DNA from: Marinobacter sp. F4206
Lineage (GTDB): Bacteria > Pseudomonadota > Gammaproteobacteria > Pseudomonadales > Oleiphilaceae
Reading direction: 5' to 3'
NCBI RefSeq assembly: GCF_019392195.1
Contig: NZ_JAHXKI010000002.1
Location: 2,232,001-2,296,000, forward strand
DNA: 64,000 bases
Positions 47,058 through 56,900 of the stretch are shown one piece after another; positions within the stretch are counted from its first letter, which is position 1, and every line of letters begins with the position of its first letter. The position numbers and the translations under genes are program-made. The notes beneath the pieces are model-generated. The model was not told where the DNA came from and ran no database searches. It saw only the letters and a list, made by a program, of their open reading frames with translations.

Positions 47058-49133
47058 ATGACGTCACTGGATGACATTCCGGTCACCCAGCTCAAGGGTG
47101 TCGGCAACGCGCTGGCGGAAAAGCTCGCCAAACTGGGCATTGCGTCGCTACAAGACCTGCTGTTTCACCTGCCTCACCGCTACGAAGACCGTACCCGGGT
47201 AGTGCCCATGGGCAGTCTCCGGATCGGCGATGTTGCGGTGGCGGAAGGTGAGGTCATGAAGGCGGACCTGGTGATGGGGCGGCGTCGAAGCTTGCAGGTC
47301 ACCCTCAAGGACAGCAGTGGCTTTCTGGTGATGCGGTTTTTCCACTTTAACGCCGCCCAGAAGAACCAGCTGACGGAAGGCGCCCGTGTGCGCTGTTTTG
47401 GTGAAGTCCGGCCCGGTCGCGCCGGCTATGAGTTCTACCACCCCGAATACCAGGTTAATCCTCCGCCCATGCCTGCCGAGGGTCAGGCGACCCTGACGCC
47501 GGTTTACCCCCTGACTGAGGGCATTCAGCAGCCCCGGGTACGCGGCCTTTGTCAGCAGGCGCTGGCGTACCTCCAGCGGTTTCCGATCCGGGACTGGCTG
47601 CCCCAGGCATTGCTGGCGGACTATCAGTTGCCGGGCATCAGTGAGGCCGTGCAGTTGGTGCATTCGCCCCCCGCCGACGCGCCGGTGCATCTGCTGATGG
47701 AAGGTCGTCATCCAGCCCAGCAACGGCTGGTGATGGAGGAATTGCTGGCTCACCAGCTCAGCCTGTTGCAGGTCCGGGAACAGATTCAGGCCCGTGAGGC
47801 CCTGCCCCTGATGCCCACCGGCGATCTCTCCGAGCGCTTTCTGGATTCGTTGCCATTCCGGCTCACTGGCGCCCAGCGCCACGTAATGACCGATATTCGC
47901 CAGGACCTCAGCCAACCCTTGCCGATGCTGCGACTGGTCCAGGGTGATGTGGGCTCGGGTAAAACGGTGGTTGCGGCACTGGCAGCCTTGCAGGCGATTG
48001 GCTCGGGTGCGCAGGTGGCACTGATGGCGCCGACCGAGATTCTGGCCGAGCAGCATTTCCAGAACTTCCGGGGTTGGCTTGAGCCTCTGGGTATCAATCT
48101 GGCTTGGCTCTCTGGCAAGGTAAAGGGTAAGGCCCGGCAGCAGGCCCTTGAGTCGGTGCGAGCGGGCACAGCCAGTGTGGTGATCGGCACCCACGCCCTG
48201 TTTCAGGATGATGTGGTGTTTGACCGTCTGGCCCTGGTGATCGTCGACGAGCAGCACCGGTTCGGGGTTCATCAGCGCCTGGCGCTTCGGGAGAAAGGGG
48301 TGGGAGCGAGACTGGCTCCCCATCAGCTGATTATGACGGCGACTCCGATTCCGAGAACCCTGGCCATGAGTGCCTATGCTGACCTGGATACCTCGGTTAT
48401 TGATGAACTGCCTCCGGGGCGAAAGCCGATTGAAACCATTGTCATTCCCGACAGCCGCCGGGAGGATGTGATTGGCCGAGTGCGCAATGCCTGTCGGGAC
48501 GGGCGTCAGGCCTATTGGGTCTGCACCCTGATTGAGGAGTCGGAGGCGCTCCAGTGCCAGGCAGCAGAGGTGACGGCGCAGGAGTTATCGGAACGGTTGC
48601 CGGATCTCAAGGTTGGGCTGGTCCATGGCCGCCTGAAGGCGGCGGAGAAGGCCGGGGTTATGGAGCAGTTCAAGAACGGTGAACTGGACCTTCTGGTGGC
48701 CACTACGGTTATTGAAGTCGGGGTGGATGTTCCCAACGCCTCACTGATCATCATTGAAAACCCGGAACGTCTCGGGCTGGCCCAGCTACACCAGTTGCGG
48801 GGCAGGGTGGGGCGAGGCGAGCAGGCCAGTTTCTGTGTGCTGATGTATCACCCGCCGCTGTCCAATAACGGCAAAGCCCGGTTGCAGGCGCTACGGGATA
48901 GCCAGGACGGTTTCGTTATTGCCGAGAAGGACCTGGAAATTCGCGGGCCGGGTGAAGTGCTTGGCACCCGTCAAACTGGCATGATGCAGTTCAGGCTTGC
49001 GGATTTCGACCGCGACAAGGGCTGGATTGAACCGGTTCGGGAAATGGCTCCCCGGCTGATGCCTGACCGTGCGGTGGTTGAGGCCCTGATCCGCCGCTGG
49101 TTGGGCGAGAAAATTCGCTACGGTGATGTGTAA
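47058..49133 (+). CDS. recG: ATP-dependent DNA helicase RecG
   Basis: The 691-residue helicase remodels stalled forks. An N-terminal wedge domain (QDLLFHLPHRYEDRT) precedes the SF2 motor: LVQGDVGSGKTVVAALAAL (I), VIVDEQHRFGVHQR (II), LIMTATPIPRTLAMSAYADL (III), TTVIEVGVDVPNASLIIIEN (V) and QLRGRVGRGEQASFCVL (VI). It starts 8 bp after oxyR. Confidence 0.97.
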   Translation: MTSLDDIPVTQLKGVGNALAEKLAKLGIASLQDLLFHLPHRYEDRTRVVPMGSLRIGDVAVAEGEVMKADLVMGRRRSLQVTLKDSSGFLVMRFFHFNAAQKNQLTEGARVRCFGEVRPGRAGYEFYHPEYQVNPPPMPAEGQATLTPVYPLTEGIQQPRVRGLCQQALAYLQRFPIRDWLPQALLADYQLPGISEAVQLVHSPPADAPVHLLMEGRHPAQQRLVMEELLAHQLSLLQVREQIQAREALPLMPTGDLSERFLDSLPFRLTGAQRHVMTDIRQDLSQPLPMLRLVQGDVGSGKTVVAALAALQAIGSGAQVALMAPTEILAEQHFQNFRGWLEPLGINLAWLSGKVKGKARQQALESVRAGTASVVIGTHALFQDDVVFDRLALVIVDEQHRFGVHQRLALREKGVGARLAPHQLIMTATPIPRTLAMSAYADLDTSVIDELPPGRKPIETIVIPDSRREDVIGRVRNACRDGRQAYWVCTLIEESEALQCQAAEVTAQELSERLPDLKVGLVHGRLKAAEKAGVMEQFKNGELDLLVATTVIEVGVDVPNASLIIIENPERLGLAQLHQLRGRVGRGEQASFCVLMYHPPLSNNGKARLQALRDSQDGFVIAEKDLEIRGPGEVLGTRQTGMMQFRLADFDRDKGWIEPVREMAPRLMPDRAVVEALIRRWLGEKIRYGDV

Positions 49134-49277
49134 GAATGCCCGTTATGCTGTCGGGTGAGAACGAAAGCGGTCGAAACAGGAATCTATGTCAAATTACCGG
49201 CGTTGATCTTGCCTATACTGACCCTGACTCTTCATGGAAGGCTGGATACCGGCCTGCAGCAATGAATGGAGCAAACT

Positions 49278-50642
49278 ATGGAAATACCTGTCGCAGTTCA
49301 GCAAGCCCTTGGTGATTCCGTCTCGGGTGTGTCTCTGCGTAGTGCATGCCAGGCAGGCAGAGACCAGTTGCTGCGGATGATGTTGCTCAGCGATGAGGCT
49401 GGCAATCTACAGGTGATATGCCGCAAAGACGATTTGATTGATCTTGAAGAGCTGAACAAACATCTGGGTCGGGATTTCCGGCTCATTAAGCGCCGCGATC
49501 AGGTTCGTGTTAACCAGCGGGCGGGATTAACCACGTTGCCTGCCTTACCTTCCCTGACGGGGTGGCCAACCGTCGTCGATTGCCGCGTTGATACATTACC
49601 GGCCGTTGCCCTGGCGCTGGAAGAACAGAATCTGGCGATGGTGATACCCGGGGATGAATTCCGGGCCTTGACCCGTGACGCCGATCGCTTCGCGTTTGCT
49701 GTGGATCCGGCGTCAATCGCAGTCAATCTTGACGATCGGGGCCGCGACCGGGATCAGCTGCATTCCGCCATAAAGAAGTTTACCGGCCTGCGCATCCAGC
49801 AGCGTCTGGAAGACACGCTGGAATTACCGCCGTTGCCGGAAACGGCGCAGCGCATCATTCACCTGCGGGTCAACCCCAATGCCGTCATGGGCGACCTCGT
49901 GGATATTGTCGAGAGTGATCCGAGCCTTGCGGCGCAAGTGGTCAGTTGGGCGTCTTCGTCGTTTTACGCAGCGGCGGGACAGGTACGTTCTGTTCATGAC
50001 GCGGTTTCCCGGGTCTTGGGCTTTGATCTGGTCATGAACCTGGCCATGGGGCTGTCGCTCGGTCGGGCCCTGAAGCAGCCCCAGGATCACCCGGAAGGTT
50101 ACGTTGATTACTGGCAGCAGGCGATCTGGCAGGCCCAGTCTGCGGGCATCCTCGCCAGCATGATGCCACGCGGTGAGCGGCCTTTATTCGGGCTGGCCTA
50201 CCTGGGCGGACTGCTGCACAACTTTGGTCATCTGGTCCTGGCACAGGTCTTTCCGCCCCATTTCAAGCTGGTCTGCAGGTCCCTGGAAGTCAATCCAGAG
50301 ATCGATTCCTCGGTTACCGAGCACTATCTACTGGGCATTACGCGTGAGCAGATTGCAGCTCAGCTGATGGAGAACTGGGGCATGCCAGATGAAGTAACAC
50401 TGGCCATTCGCTACCAGAAAAACCCGGCCTACGACGGCCCCTACAAGGTGTATGCCAAGTTGCTCTGGCTGGGGCGACAGTTGTTGACTGCCCGGGGTGT
50501 GGCTCTCGGTGCGGGAGATACCGTCAGTGAAGCGGTGTATGAGGAGCTGGGGCTTGATCGTGAACAGGTCGAGGCACAGTTTGACGAGCTGGTGGAGAAC
50601 AAGAGCAGCATCATGGCCATGGCCGGAATGATGGGTCAGTAA
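49278..50642 (+). CDS. HDOD-domain protein with YbaK-like N-terminus
   Basis: The 454-residue protein has two parts. Residues about 10-150 resemble the YbaK/ProRS-associated editing fold (LQVICRKDDLIDLEELNKHLGRDF, GWPTVVDCRV). Residues about 175-400 are an HDOD domain (LPPLPETAQRIIHLRVNPNA, IVESDPSLAAQVVSWASS, LAYLGGLLHNFGHLVLAQVF). HDOD proteins lack the HD metal site and often act in signalling, chemotaxis or cyclic-di-GMP pathways. The ATG at 49278 has GGAG 7 bp upstream. Ligand unknown. Confidence 0.8.
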   Translation: MEIPVAVQQALGDSVSGVSLRSACQAGRDQLLRMMLLSDEAGNLQVICRKDDLIDLEELNKHLGRDFRLIKRRDQVRVNQRAGLTTLPALPSLTGWPTVVDCRVDTLPAVALALEEQNLAMVIPGDEFRALTRDADRFAFAVDPASIAVNLDDRGRDRDQLHSAIKKFTGLRIQQRLEDTLELPPLPETAQRIIHLRVNPNAVMGDLVDIVESDPSLAAQVVSWASSSFYAAAGQVRSVHDAVSRVLGFDLVMNLAMGLSLGRALKQPQDHPEGYVDYWQQAIWQAQSAGILASMMPRGERPLFGLAYLGGLLHNFGHLVLAQVFPPHFKLVCRSLEVNPEIDSSVTEHYLLGITREQIAAQLMENWGMPDEVTLAIRYQKNPAYDGPYKVYAKLLWLGRQLLTARGVALGAGDTVSEAVYEELGLDREQVEAQFDELVENKSSIMAMAGMMGQ

Positions 50643-50670
50643 GTTCCCCCTTCCCTTTATCCTGACCTCA

Positions 50671-50695
50671 AAAAAAGCCGGCCCTAAGGCCGGCA
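50671..50695 (-). terminator. Intrinsic terminator, minus strand
   Basis: GCCGGCC-ctaa-GGCCGGC is followed on the minus strand by seven T. It lies 277 bp beyond the DUF2489 gene, so the transcript ending here has a long 3' part or a separate start. On the plus strand it also lies just after the HDOD gene but has no T-run. Confidence 0.75.
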
Positions 50696-50971
50696 AGCTC
50701 ACCCGCTTGTTGCAGAGTCGTCCAAACTTTTCAGGAGAAAACAACGAAGGACATTTGCCGTCGCAGAAGTAGGCAACGTCCTACCTTCAATTTAGCTGAA
50801 GGGATCAAAAAGAAAAGTCAATGGTTGGGGAGTTGAAGGAATGAGTTTGCCGTCAACTTTTCAGGTTTCCGGAAGTCGATGATTTATAGCAGTTATCGCA
50901 GTATCAGGTCGGACTGCCATTTACAAACCGTTACAAAAAATCGGTCCGACCAGTAGGTGAGTTGTCTTTCG
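50696..50971. other. Gene-free, AT-richer interval with an inverted repeat
   Basis: No credible coding frame is seen. GGTCGGACT (50909-50917) and GGTCCGACC (50942-50950) are inverted repeats about 25 bp apart enclosing T- and A-rich sequence. Several GGA triplets occur on the plus strand. The interval lies between the DUF2489 gene and the minus-strand terminator at 50671, so it could be a 3' UTR or a small RNA. Confidence 0.4.
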
Positions 50972-51436
50972 CTATTCTGCGCTGAACTGGTGATGCCGAA
51001 TGGCGGTGGCGGCACGGCGGATTTCGTCCGCATGGGTTTTTTCCACTTCAAAACGTTCCTTGTCCATCTTCTCCACAAAGCGCGCGTCCGTCGCCTGCCG
51101 GGCCCGATGGGTGGGCATATGTTCCAGCTTTTCATGGACTTCAAGGAAAATCCGGAACGGTGCCTGTTCAAGGAGTTCGGGAGCGACGTGATCCAGCAGC
51201 CCTTTTATCCGGAGGCACGCCTCTGAATACTCGACTTGCTCAGTCTCGACCGCCATCGCAATGACACGGATGCTGTCAATCATGTCCTCGCGGCGTTTCT
51301 GCTGGAAGGCTTCGGCCTTGAGCCGACGCCGGCGATTTTCGGCAAGGGTGCCGACCTGGCGGCGGATAAAGGCCAGTAGCAGTGTGATAGCAATCAGTCC
51401 TGCGATAATCAGGGTCCACTGCAGCCAGGATGGCAT
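50972..51436 (-). CDS. DUF2489 membrane-anchored protein
   Basis: The 154-residue protein has one N-terminal helix (MPSWLQWTLIIAGLIAITLL), a basic stop (RRRRLKAEAF), and a cytoplasmic helical domain with RREDMIDSIRVIAMAVETEQVEYSEACLRIKGLLD, the DUF2489 core. Function unknown. AGGAG lies 8 bp before the ATG. It is 20 bp downstream of the molybdopterin oxidoreductase and may be its co-transcribed partner. Confidence 0.85.
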   Translation of the reverse strand: MPSWLQWTLIIAGLIAITLLLAFIRRQVGTLAENRRRRLKAEAFQQKRREDMIDSIRVIAMAVETEQVEYSEACLRIKGLLDHVAPELLEQAPFRIFLEVHEKLEHMPTHRARQATDARFVEKMDKERFEVEKTHADEIRRAATAIRHHQFSAE

Positions 51437-51456
51437 TCCGGTCTCCTCGTTTCAGG

Positions 51457-53751
51457 TCAGGCGCGTTTACGTTGTCGCTCGGGACGCCAGACTTTGACAG
51501 TTACTGACTGACCATTCAATACGGACGTCCCGACCAGCGGATCAATCTGCTCGTCACTGAGGACATCGTTGATGCTCGCACCGGCGTGAGCGGACGCAAC
51601 AGACTGGCCCGTGCCCTCACGATTGTGACCCCAGCCATGGGGAACGGAGACAACACCCGGCATCAGGTCTTCGGTGATTTCCACGGGAAGAATGATCTTT
51701 CTGGTCTCGGCGGTGATTTCCGCCGAGTCCCCGGCCTGGAGGCCCAGCCGGCTCGCATCTCTGGGGTGAATCATCAGGGTGCATCGATCCTTGCCCTTAA
51801 CCAGGCGCTGACTGTTGTGCATCCAGGAGTTGTTACTGCGCACGTGGCGTCGTCCAATCAGCACCAGCGAGTCGGTGACCGGCTGCGCCAGGCGTTCATG
51901 CAGGCGATCGAGGTCCTGAAGGTAGCGTCTGGGTGCGAGGTTGATCCGTCCATCGCGGGTGAACAGGCGGTCCGGTAACGACGGCTGCAAGGGGCCAAGA
52001 TCCACGCCATTGGGATTATCCTTCAGCGCCGCCAGTGACAGGCCTTTGGGCAGTGCCTGCCAGCGCCGGTTCAGCGGACTGAGCTTGGCCAGGCCCCGAA
52101 GAGGATGGCGCGCAGGCAGGATATCCATCACCAGATCGATGGCTGGCTGAGCCAGTCCGCGAACAGGGCCGACGTCGGCACCATAGGGGCCGGTTCTCAA
52201 CAGCAGGTCCAGGATCGGGTCCGGACCGATCTGTTTGAAGGCACGCCATCCCAGTTCTGACCGAAGTGGAAGGCGTCCATCTTTGCGCCGTTTCTCCAGG
52301 CGATGGGCGAGTTCCAGCAGGATCTGCCAGTCATGGCGGCTGTCGGGGCCTGCGTCGAACAGGGGGCCACTGTACTTGGCGAAGTTACGCACCGCGAACA
52401 TGCTGAAAATCAGGTCGTAATGGCTGCGTTCCAGTGCCGCGGTTGGTGGCAGGATGACATCGGCGTGGCGGGTTGTCTCGTTCAGGTAGTAATCCACCGA
52501 GACCATGAAATCGAGCCCGCTGAAGGCCTTTTCCAGGCGTTTGCCATTGGGGTTGGACAGTACCGGGTTGCCCGCGACGGTGACAAAGGCGCGAACCTGG
52601 CCTTCCCCGGGGGTCAGGATTTCGTCCGCCATAGTGCTGGCCGGGTATTCGCCGGCGAACTCGGGCAATCCCTTGACGCGACTGTGACGTTTGCCGAAAT
52701 GGCCGTTCTGGCCCGCCATAGCGCCAAGGGTGACCAGATCAATGGCGGGCTGGGTGAACATCATGGCACCGGGGGTATCCAGCTTTCCCGTTAAGATGTT
52801 CAGGCAGTAGGCGAGCCAGGTGGCCACCCCGCCATAGGCCTGCGTGCTGGTGCCCATGCGGGTGTACAGCGCGGCCTTGGGCGTGTTGGCCAGTTGTCGG
52901 GCAAGATTGCGGGTGTCTTCAGCGGCAATGCCGGTGTGGCTGCTTACCGCGTCCGGGGTAAACGCCAGCGAAGCCAATCGCAGGAGATCGGTGTCTTTGG
53001 CCAGATGCTCGGCGGGCCCGAGGTTGACCAGATCCTCTTCAAACAGCGTATGCACCATGGCCATGAGCAGGAAGGCGTCGCTGCCGGGCCGAATGAAATG
53101 GAACTCGTCAGCCAGCTTGCCGGTTTCGGTTCGTCTGGGGTCGACCACCACCAGCTTGCCGCCCCGGCCTTTCATCCGTTTGACCCGGCCGCGGAAATCG
53201 GGAACCGTCATCAGGCTGCCATTGGAGGCCATGGGGTTGGCGCCGATGCAGAGGAACAGATCGGTGTTGTCGATGTCCGGAATCGGGAAGAGTACCTGGT
53301 GCCCGAACATCTCCAGGCTCGCCAGCATGTGCGGCAGCTGATCGTTGGAAGTCGCCGAAAACCGGTTCTGGGTTCCGATGGCCCGCAGGAAAGGCATGGT
53401 CGCCACCAGCGAACCGTGATTGTGCACATTGGGGTTGCCCAGGTAGACGCCCACGCTGTTGCGGCCGAATTCCTTTCGGGTCTGATGCAGCTTGTCTGCC
53501 ACCAGCTCGAACGCCTCGTCCCATTCCATTTCCTGCCAACCGTCGTCGGTTCGCCGGACCGGCTTGCGTAGCCGGTCCGGATCCTCGTGGAGATCCTGGA
53601 GAGCGACGGCTTTGGGGCAGATGTGCCCGCGGCTTAACGGATCCTCTTCGTCACCCTTGATGGACGCAATGTGGCCATCCTTCATTTCTATCGCAACGCC
53701 ACACATGGCCTCGCAAAGATGGCAGGTGCGGTAGTGAGTGCCGTTCTCCAT
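51457..53751 (-). CDS. Molybdopterin-dependent oxidoreductase (formate dehydrogenase-like, single subunit)
   Basis: The 764-residue protein begins with the [4Fe-4S] motif CHLCEAMCGVAIEMK...GHICPKA (CxxCxxxC...C) and continues with molybdopterin-binding blocks (LFLCIGANPMASNGSL, VVDPRRTETGKLADEFHFIRPG) and a C-terminal dinucleotide-binding domain (RSNNSWMHNSQRLVKGKDRC, VSVPHGWGHNREG). No Tat signal is visible, so it is probably cytoplasmic. No iron-sulfur or membrane partner lies beside it. The ATG at 53751 has AGGAG 9 bp upstream. The substrate is unknown. Confidence 0.85.
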   Translation of the reverse strand: MENGTHYRTCHLCEAMCGVAIEMKDGHIASIKGDEEDPLSRGHICPKAVALQDLHEDPDRLRKPVRRTDDGWQEMEWDEAFELVADKLHQTRKEFGRNSVGVYLGNPNVHNHGSLVATMPFLRAIGTQNRFSATSNDQLPHMLASLEMFGHQVLFPIPDIDNTDLFLCIGANPMASNGSLMTVPDFRGRVKRMKGRGGKLVVVDPRRTETGKLADEFHFIRPGSDAFLLMAMVHTLFEEDLVNLGPAEHLAKDTDLLRLASLAFTPDAVSSHTGIAAEDTRNLARQLANTPKAALYTRMGTSTQAYGGVATWLAYCLNILTGKLDTPGAMMFTQPAIDLVTLGAMAGQNGHFGKRHSRVKGLPEFAGEYPASTMADEILTPGEGQVRAFVTVAGNPVLSNPNGKRLEKAFSGLDFMVSVDYYLNETTRHADVILPPTAALERSHYDLIFSMFAVRNFAKYSGPLFDAGPDSRHDWQILLELAHRLEKRRKDGRLPLRSELGWRAFKQIGPDPILDLLLRTGPYGADVGPVRGLAQPAIDLVMDILPARHPLRGLAKLSPLNRRWQALPKGLSLAALKDNPNGVDLGPLQPSLPDRLFTRDGRINLAPRRYLQDLDRLHERLAQPVTDSLVLIGRRHVRSNNSWMHNSQRLVKGKDRCTLMIHPRDASRLGLQAGDSAEITAETRKIILPVEITEDLMPGVVSVPHGWGHNREGTGQSVASAHAGASINDVLSDEQIDPLVGTSVLNGQSVTVKVWRPERQRKRA

Positions 53752-53861
53752 GGATGCTCTCTCCTGGCAGGTTATTGTTCTGAATAAGGGAGTTTCGTCG
53801 CGCAACCAGATTAGCAGGAATGCACAGGGATGGGAAAATGGCCGGGCCCGGCTTCGGGCAT

Positions 53862-53890
53862 AAAAAAAGGCCAGCTGCGAAAGCTGGCCT
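53862..53890 (-). terminator. Intrinsic terminator of the aupA-aupB-like operon
   Basis: On the minus strand AGGCCAGCT and AGCTGGCCT form the stem, followed by seven T, 20 bp after the lipoprotein stop. Confidence 0.9.
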
Positions 53891-53909
53891 GAAAGGCAAG
53901 GGCCTGAGG

Positions 53910-56900
53910 TTATTGCTGGGCAGGAATTTCCTTTACCGGGTTGGAGATGAAGTTGAGATAGACGCCCTGGGGAGGAATCTTGAGGGGCAGTTGCACGGCC
54001 TTGCCATTTTCATTTGCCAAATCCTCGCAGGCATCCAGGCCACCACCGGTGAAGATCCCGCCGAGGCAACTGATGAAGCCGACAAGCCCGGTAGCCCCGT
54101 CACTGCTCCCTGCAACATCCACGGTAATGAATGGCGTGTTGGTGTTGCGCTGTTCAATCTGCATTCGTCCATCATCAAAGAAAGTGATTTCTCCTCTCAG
54201 GTTTAGCGTGAACGGATAACTGAACAGGTTATGGGCAAGCAGATCTCCAAGCGGCAAGTGTAGATTTGGAGCATCGAGCATCAGTTCTGCCTCGGTGCGA
54301 AACTCCGGACGGCCGTTGTCGTTTTCCACGATCAGACCCTCAACCAGGCCCATGGGATTGTCCTCAGTTGGTTGTCCATACCGCATGCGAAGAATCTGGG
54401 GGCCAGTGACTGATTCCGATGGTCCAAGCAAGTTGTACCACACGGTCGCGGAGGTGGTGACCAGCATTGTCGGGTAGAGCAGGACGCGTATGTTCCCGGT
54501 CGGTTCGCCCGTTACTGGATCGATCTCAGGGCCGATGATTTCGGTGTTTAGGCCGTAGGTTTGATAAATAAATTTTTCATCGGGGCATTCCTCCCCCTCA
54601 TAGCTGCATCCCACTCTGGCATTGGCCTCCGAACCACCATCGTTGCCCAGGACAACCGCATTGCTCTTCATGAGGAGCTTCGCGGCGTTCGCGGGCGATG
54701 CGTAACTCAAGACATTTCCGTCAGGGTCGGTTTCTTCGGCAACAGCGTTGAAGGGCTCAATGGCTTCGTCAACGATGAAGTTCGAGTTGGTATCCCGGAT
54801 CGGGAGGTTTCGGAGAGGGGTGAAGACCGTATCGGTGGCGGTTGTGCCACGGAAATAGATGGCCAGGGGTTGCCCGCCATTGTCGGTTGGGTCCAAAAGC
54901 AAATCCGTCTGCAACGCCATTCCGTTTTCACCACAGATGACGGTGGTGCAGTCGCCGTTTTTGGCAGACACCATGGTATAGCGATAAAGACTGCCTGCCT
55001 CCCAGGGCGTATCCGGGTAGAAGCGAATTCTCTGATTGTTCTTTTCCAGACGACCGGATATTTCCGCCAGCACGGACTCGTCTTCATCCACTTTCTGGAC
55101 AATAAAGGTGTCGTTTTTTCGAATGGTTTCGAGATCCATTGATTGGGAGAAAACCACCGTGATTGGTCGGTCCGCCGGGATGGTGGTTACGGGCAGAATG
55201 TCCCGCGTTTGGGGGTTCCCGTCGTTATCCTTTGGAAGCTCGCTTCCTTCCTCGCTGAGTTTGTCGATGCAATAGCCATGTTTGTCGTCGGCCAGTTGTC
55301 GACCTTCGGTAACGCACGGGTAACCCGGATAGGTCGTCAGTGCGAAAGGAGAACTTTGAGTGACCGGCGCCGCCTCATTTTCGATTGGCTCAAGCTCGAA
55401 TTGCAGGCTTCTGGTTGAAGCCGGGTTGCCGGCCAGATCGATCAGACCGTCGACCTGAATCGTATACTCTGAGCCGTGCCTCAGGCCTCCGGCCGGGTTC
55501 AGGACGATTGCTGTGCCATCCAGTTTTGAGTCGACGTCCTCAAGCTGTACACCATCCTCAAACAGGGTTACGCCGTATGGGACCGACTCCGGATCCAGCG
55601 GCTCATCAAAGTTCAGAATCACCGGGTCGCCTGGCCGCTGCATGGATTGGCGCGTGGCCGGAATGGCATCGGCGGGGCCGGGCATCCAGCTCACCAGTTG
55701 CGGGCTGGTGGTATCCGGTGTTCTCAGTTGCTCTGCATCAAGCGCGGAATCGGCGTCCGTGGCCGCTTCGATCCGGAACGCAATGGTGGAATCGGTGTAT
55801 TCCTGGCCCAGGAGTTCCGGCTCGACAACGCCAATGGCGTCGATGGTCAGCACCCCCTCCTTCACGATGGCAATACCGCTGAGTTCAACGCCGAGCAGAT
55901 CCTGTGACAGGGACGCATTCGGTTGTGCCTCCTCGGTGTTCATGGCCACATCCATGAACAGCTTCACATGGCGCGGAGCACTCAGATCATCGGTGTAAGG
56001 GTTGGGGCTCAGGTAGCCGGTGGCGTCGGAGAGCATGGTGACATTAATGTCACCGGTGGTCTGCAGCTGTCCGGTCCTCGCGTCCATAATCGGCACAGTG
56101 CCGTTGATTTTTACGTCAAGACTGCTGCTGGTCAGGATGCTGCCCTTGGGAATCCGGAGGGGAAGGGGTTCATCCGCCGCGAACGAAGGGGCGTAGGCAA
56201 GTTCCGCGAACAGTCCGCCGGTCTGCTGCGACGGGCCCGCCACACCCTGGAGCACGGAGTTCAGGGTAACCCCGTTGATAATCTGGCCATTGAGAACGGA
56301 CGTTTGGGCACCGGATTCGCCGCTACCGGCCAGTAACCCGGAACCGATCACTTCCTGGTACAGGACCACGGTGGGGCTCGTCTCTCGGGGGGTAAACTCC
56401 TGGCTGAAGTCCAGTGCTCCCGAGCCGGTGTGGCTCGGAAGCCCCTGAATCCGAAGGGTATAGGTTTTGCCTGCAGTCAGGGCATCGGCCTTGGTCCCGC
56501 ACATCGCCTGTTCTTCAACGGTACATGGATCCACCGTGATCCGGCGACCATCGACCAGCACCGTGGCCGGTACCGTCTCACCTGCGGCATCCTCCAGCCT
56601 GATCTGGCCGCCCATGGCTTTCCATTCCGGATGCACAGGCTGGGTCAGCGTGAGCCGGAATGTGGAGAAGTTCATGGGCTGGAACTGGTTGTCGGGGGAG
56701 GGAACCAGTTCGGCGACCGCGAACTCAGGGGTCATGTTGTCGAGGCCTGCGATACCGGTGAAGCCGCCGCGAGTCGAGAACTGGATGCCTTCAGCGCCGT
56801 GGGCATTCGGAGTGGTGATTTCCCGGGCACCTTCGGCGAGCAGGGGATCGGTGAAGGTCACGGAATAGTCGGTGCCCGTTGTCAGCTCAGTGGCCGGCGT

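Noticed and set aside
50696..50971. RsmY/RsmZ-type small RNA because of several GGA triplets
   Set aside because: The GGA triplets are not placed in clear hairpin loops and there is no plus-strand terminator; kept only as a general small-RNA candidate.
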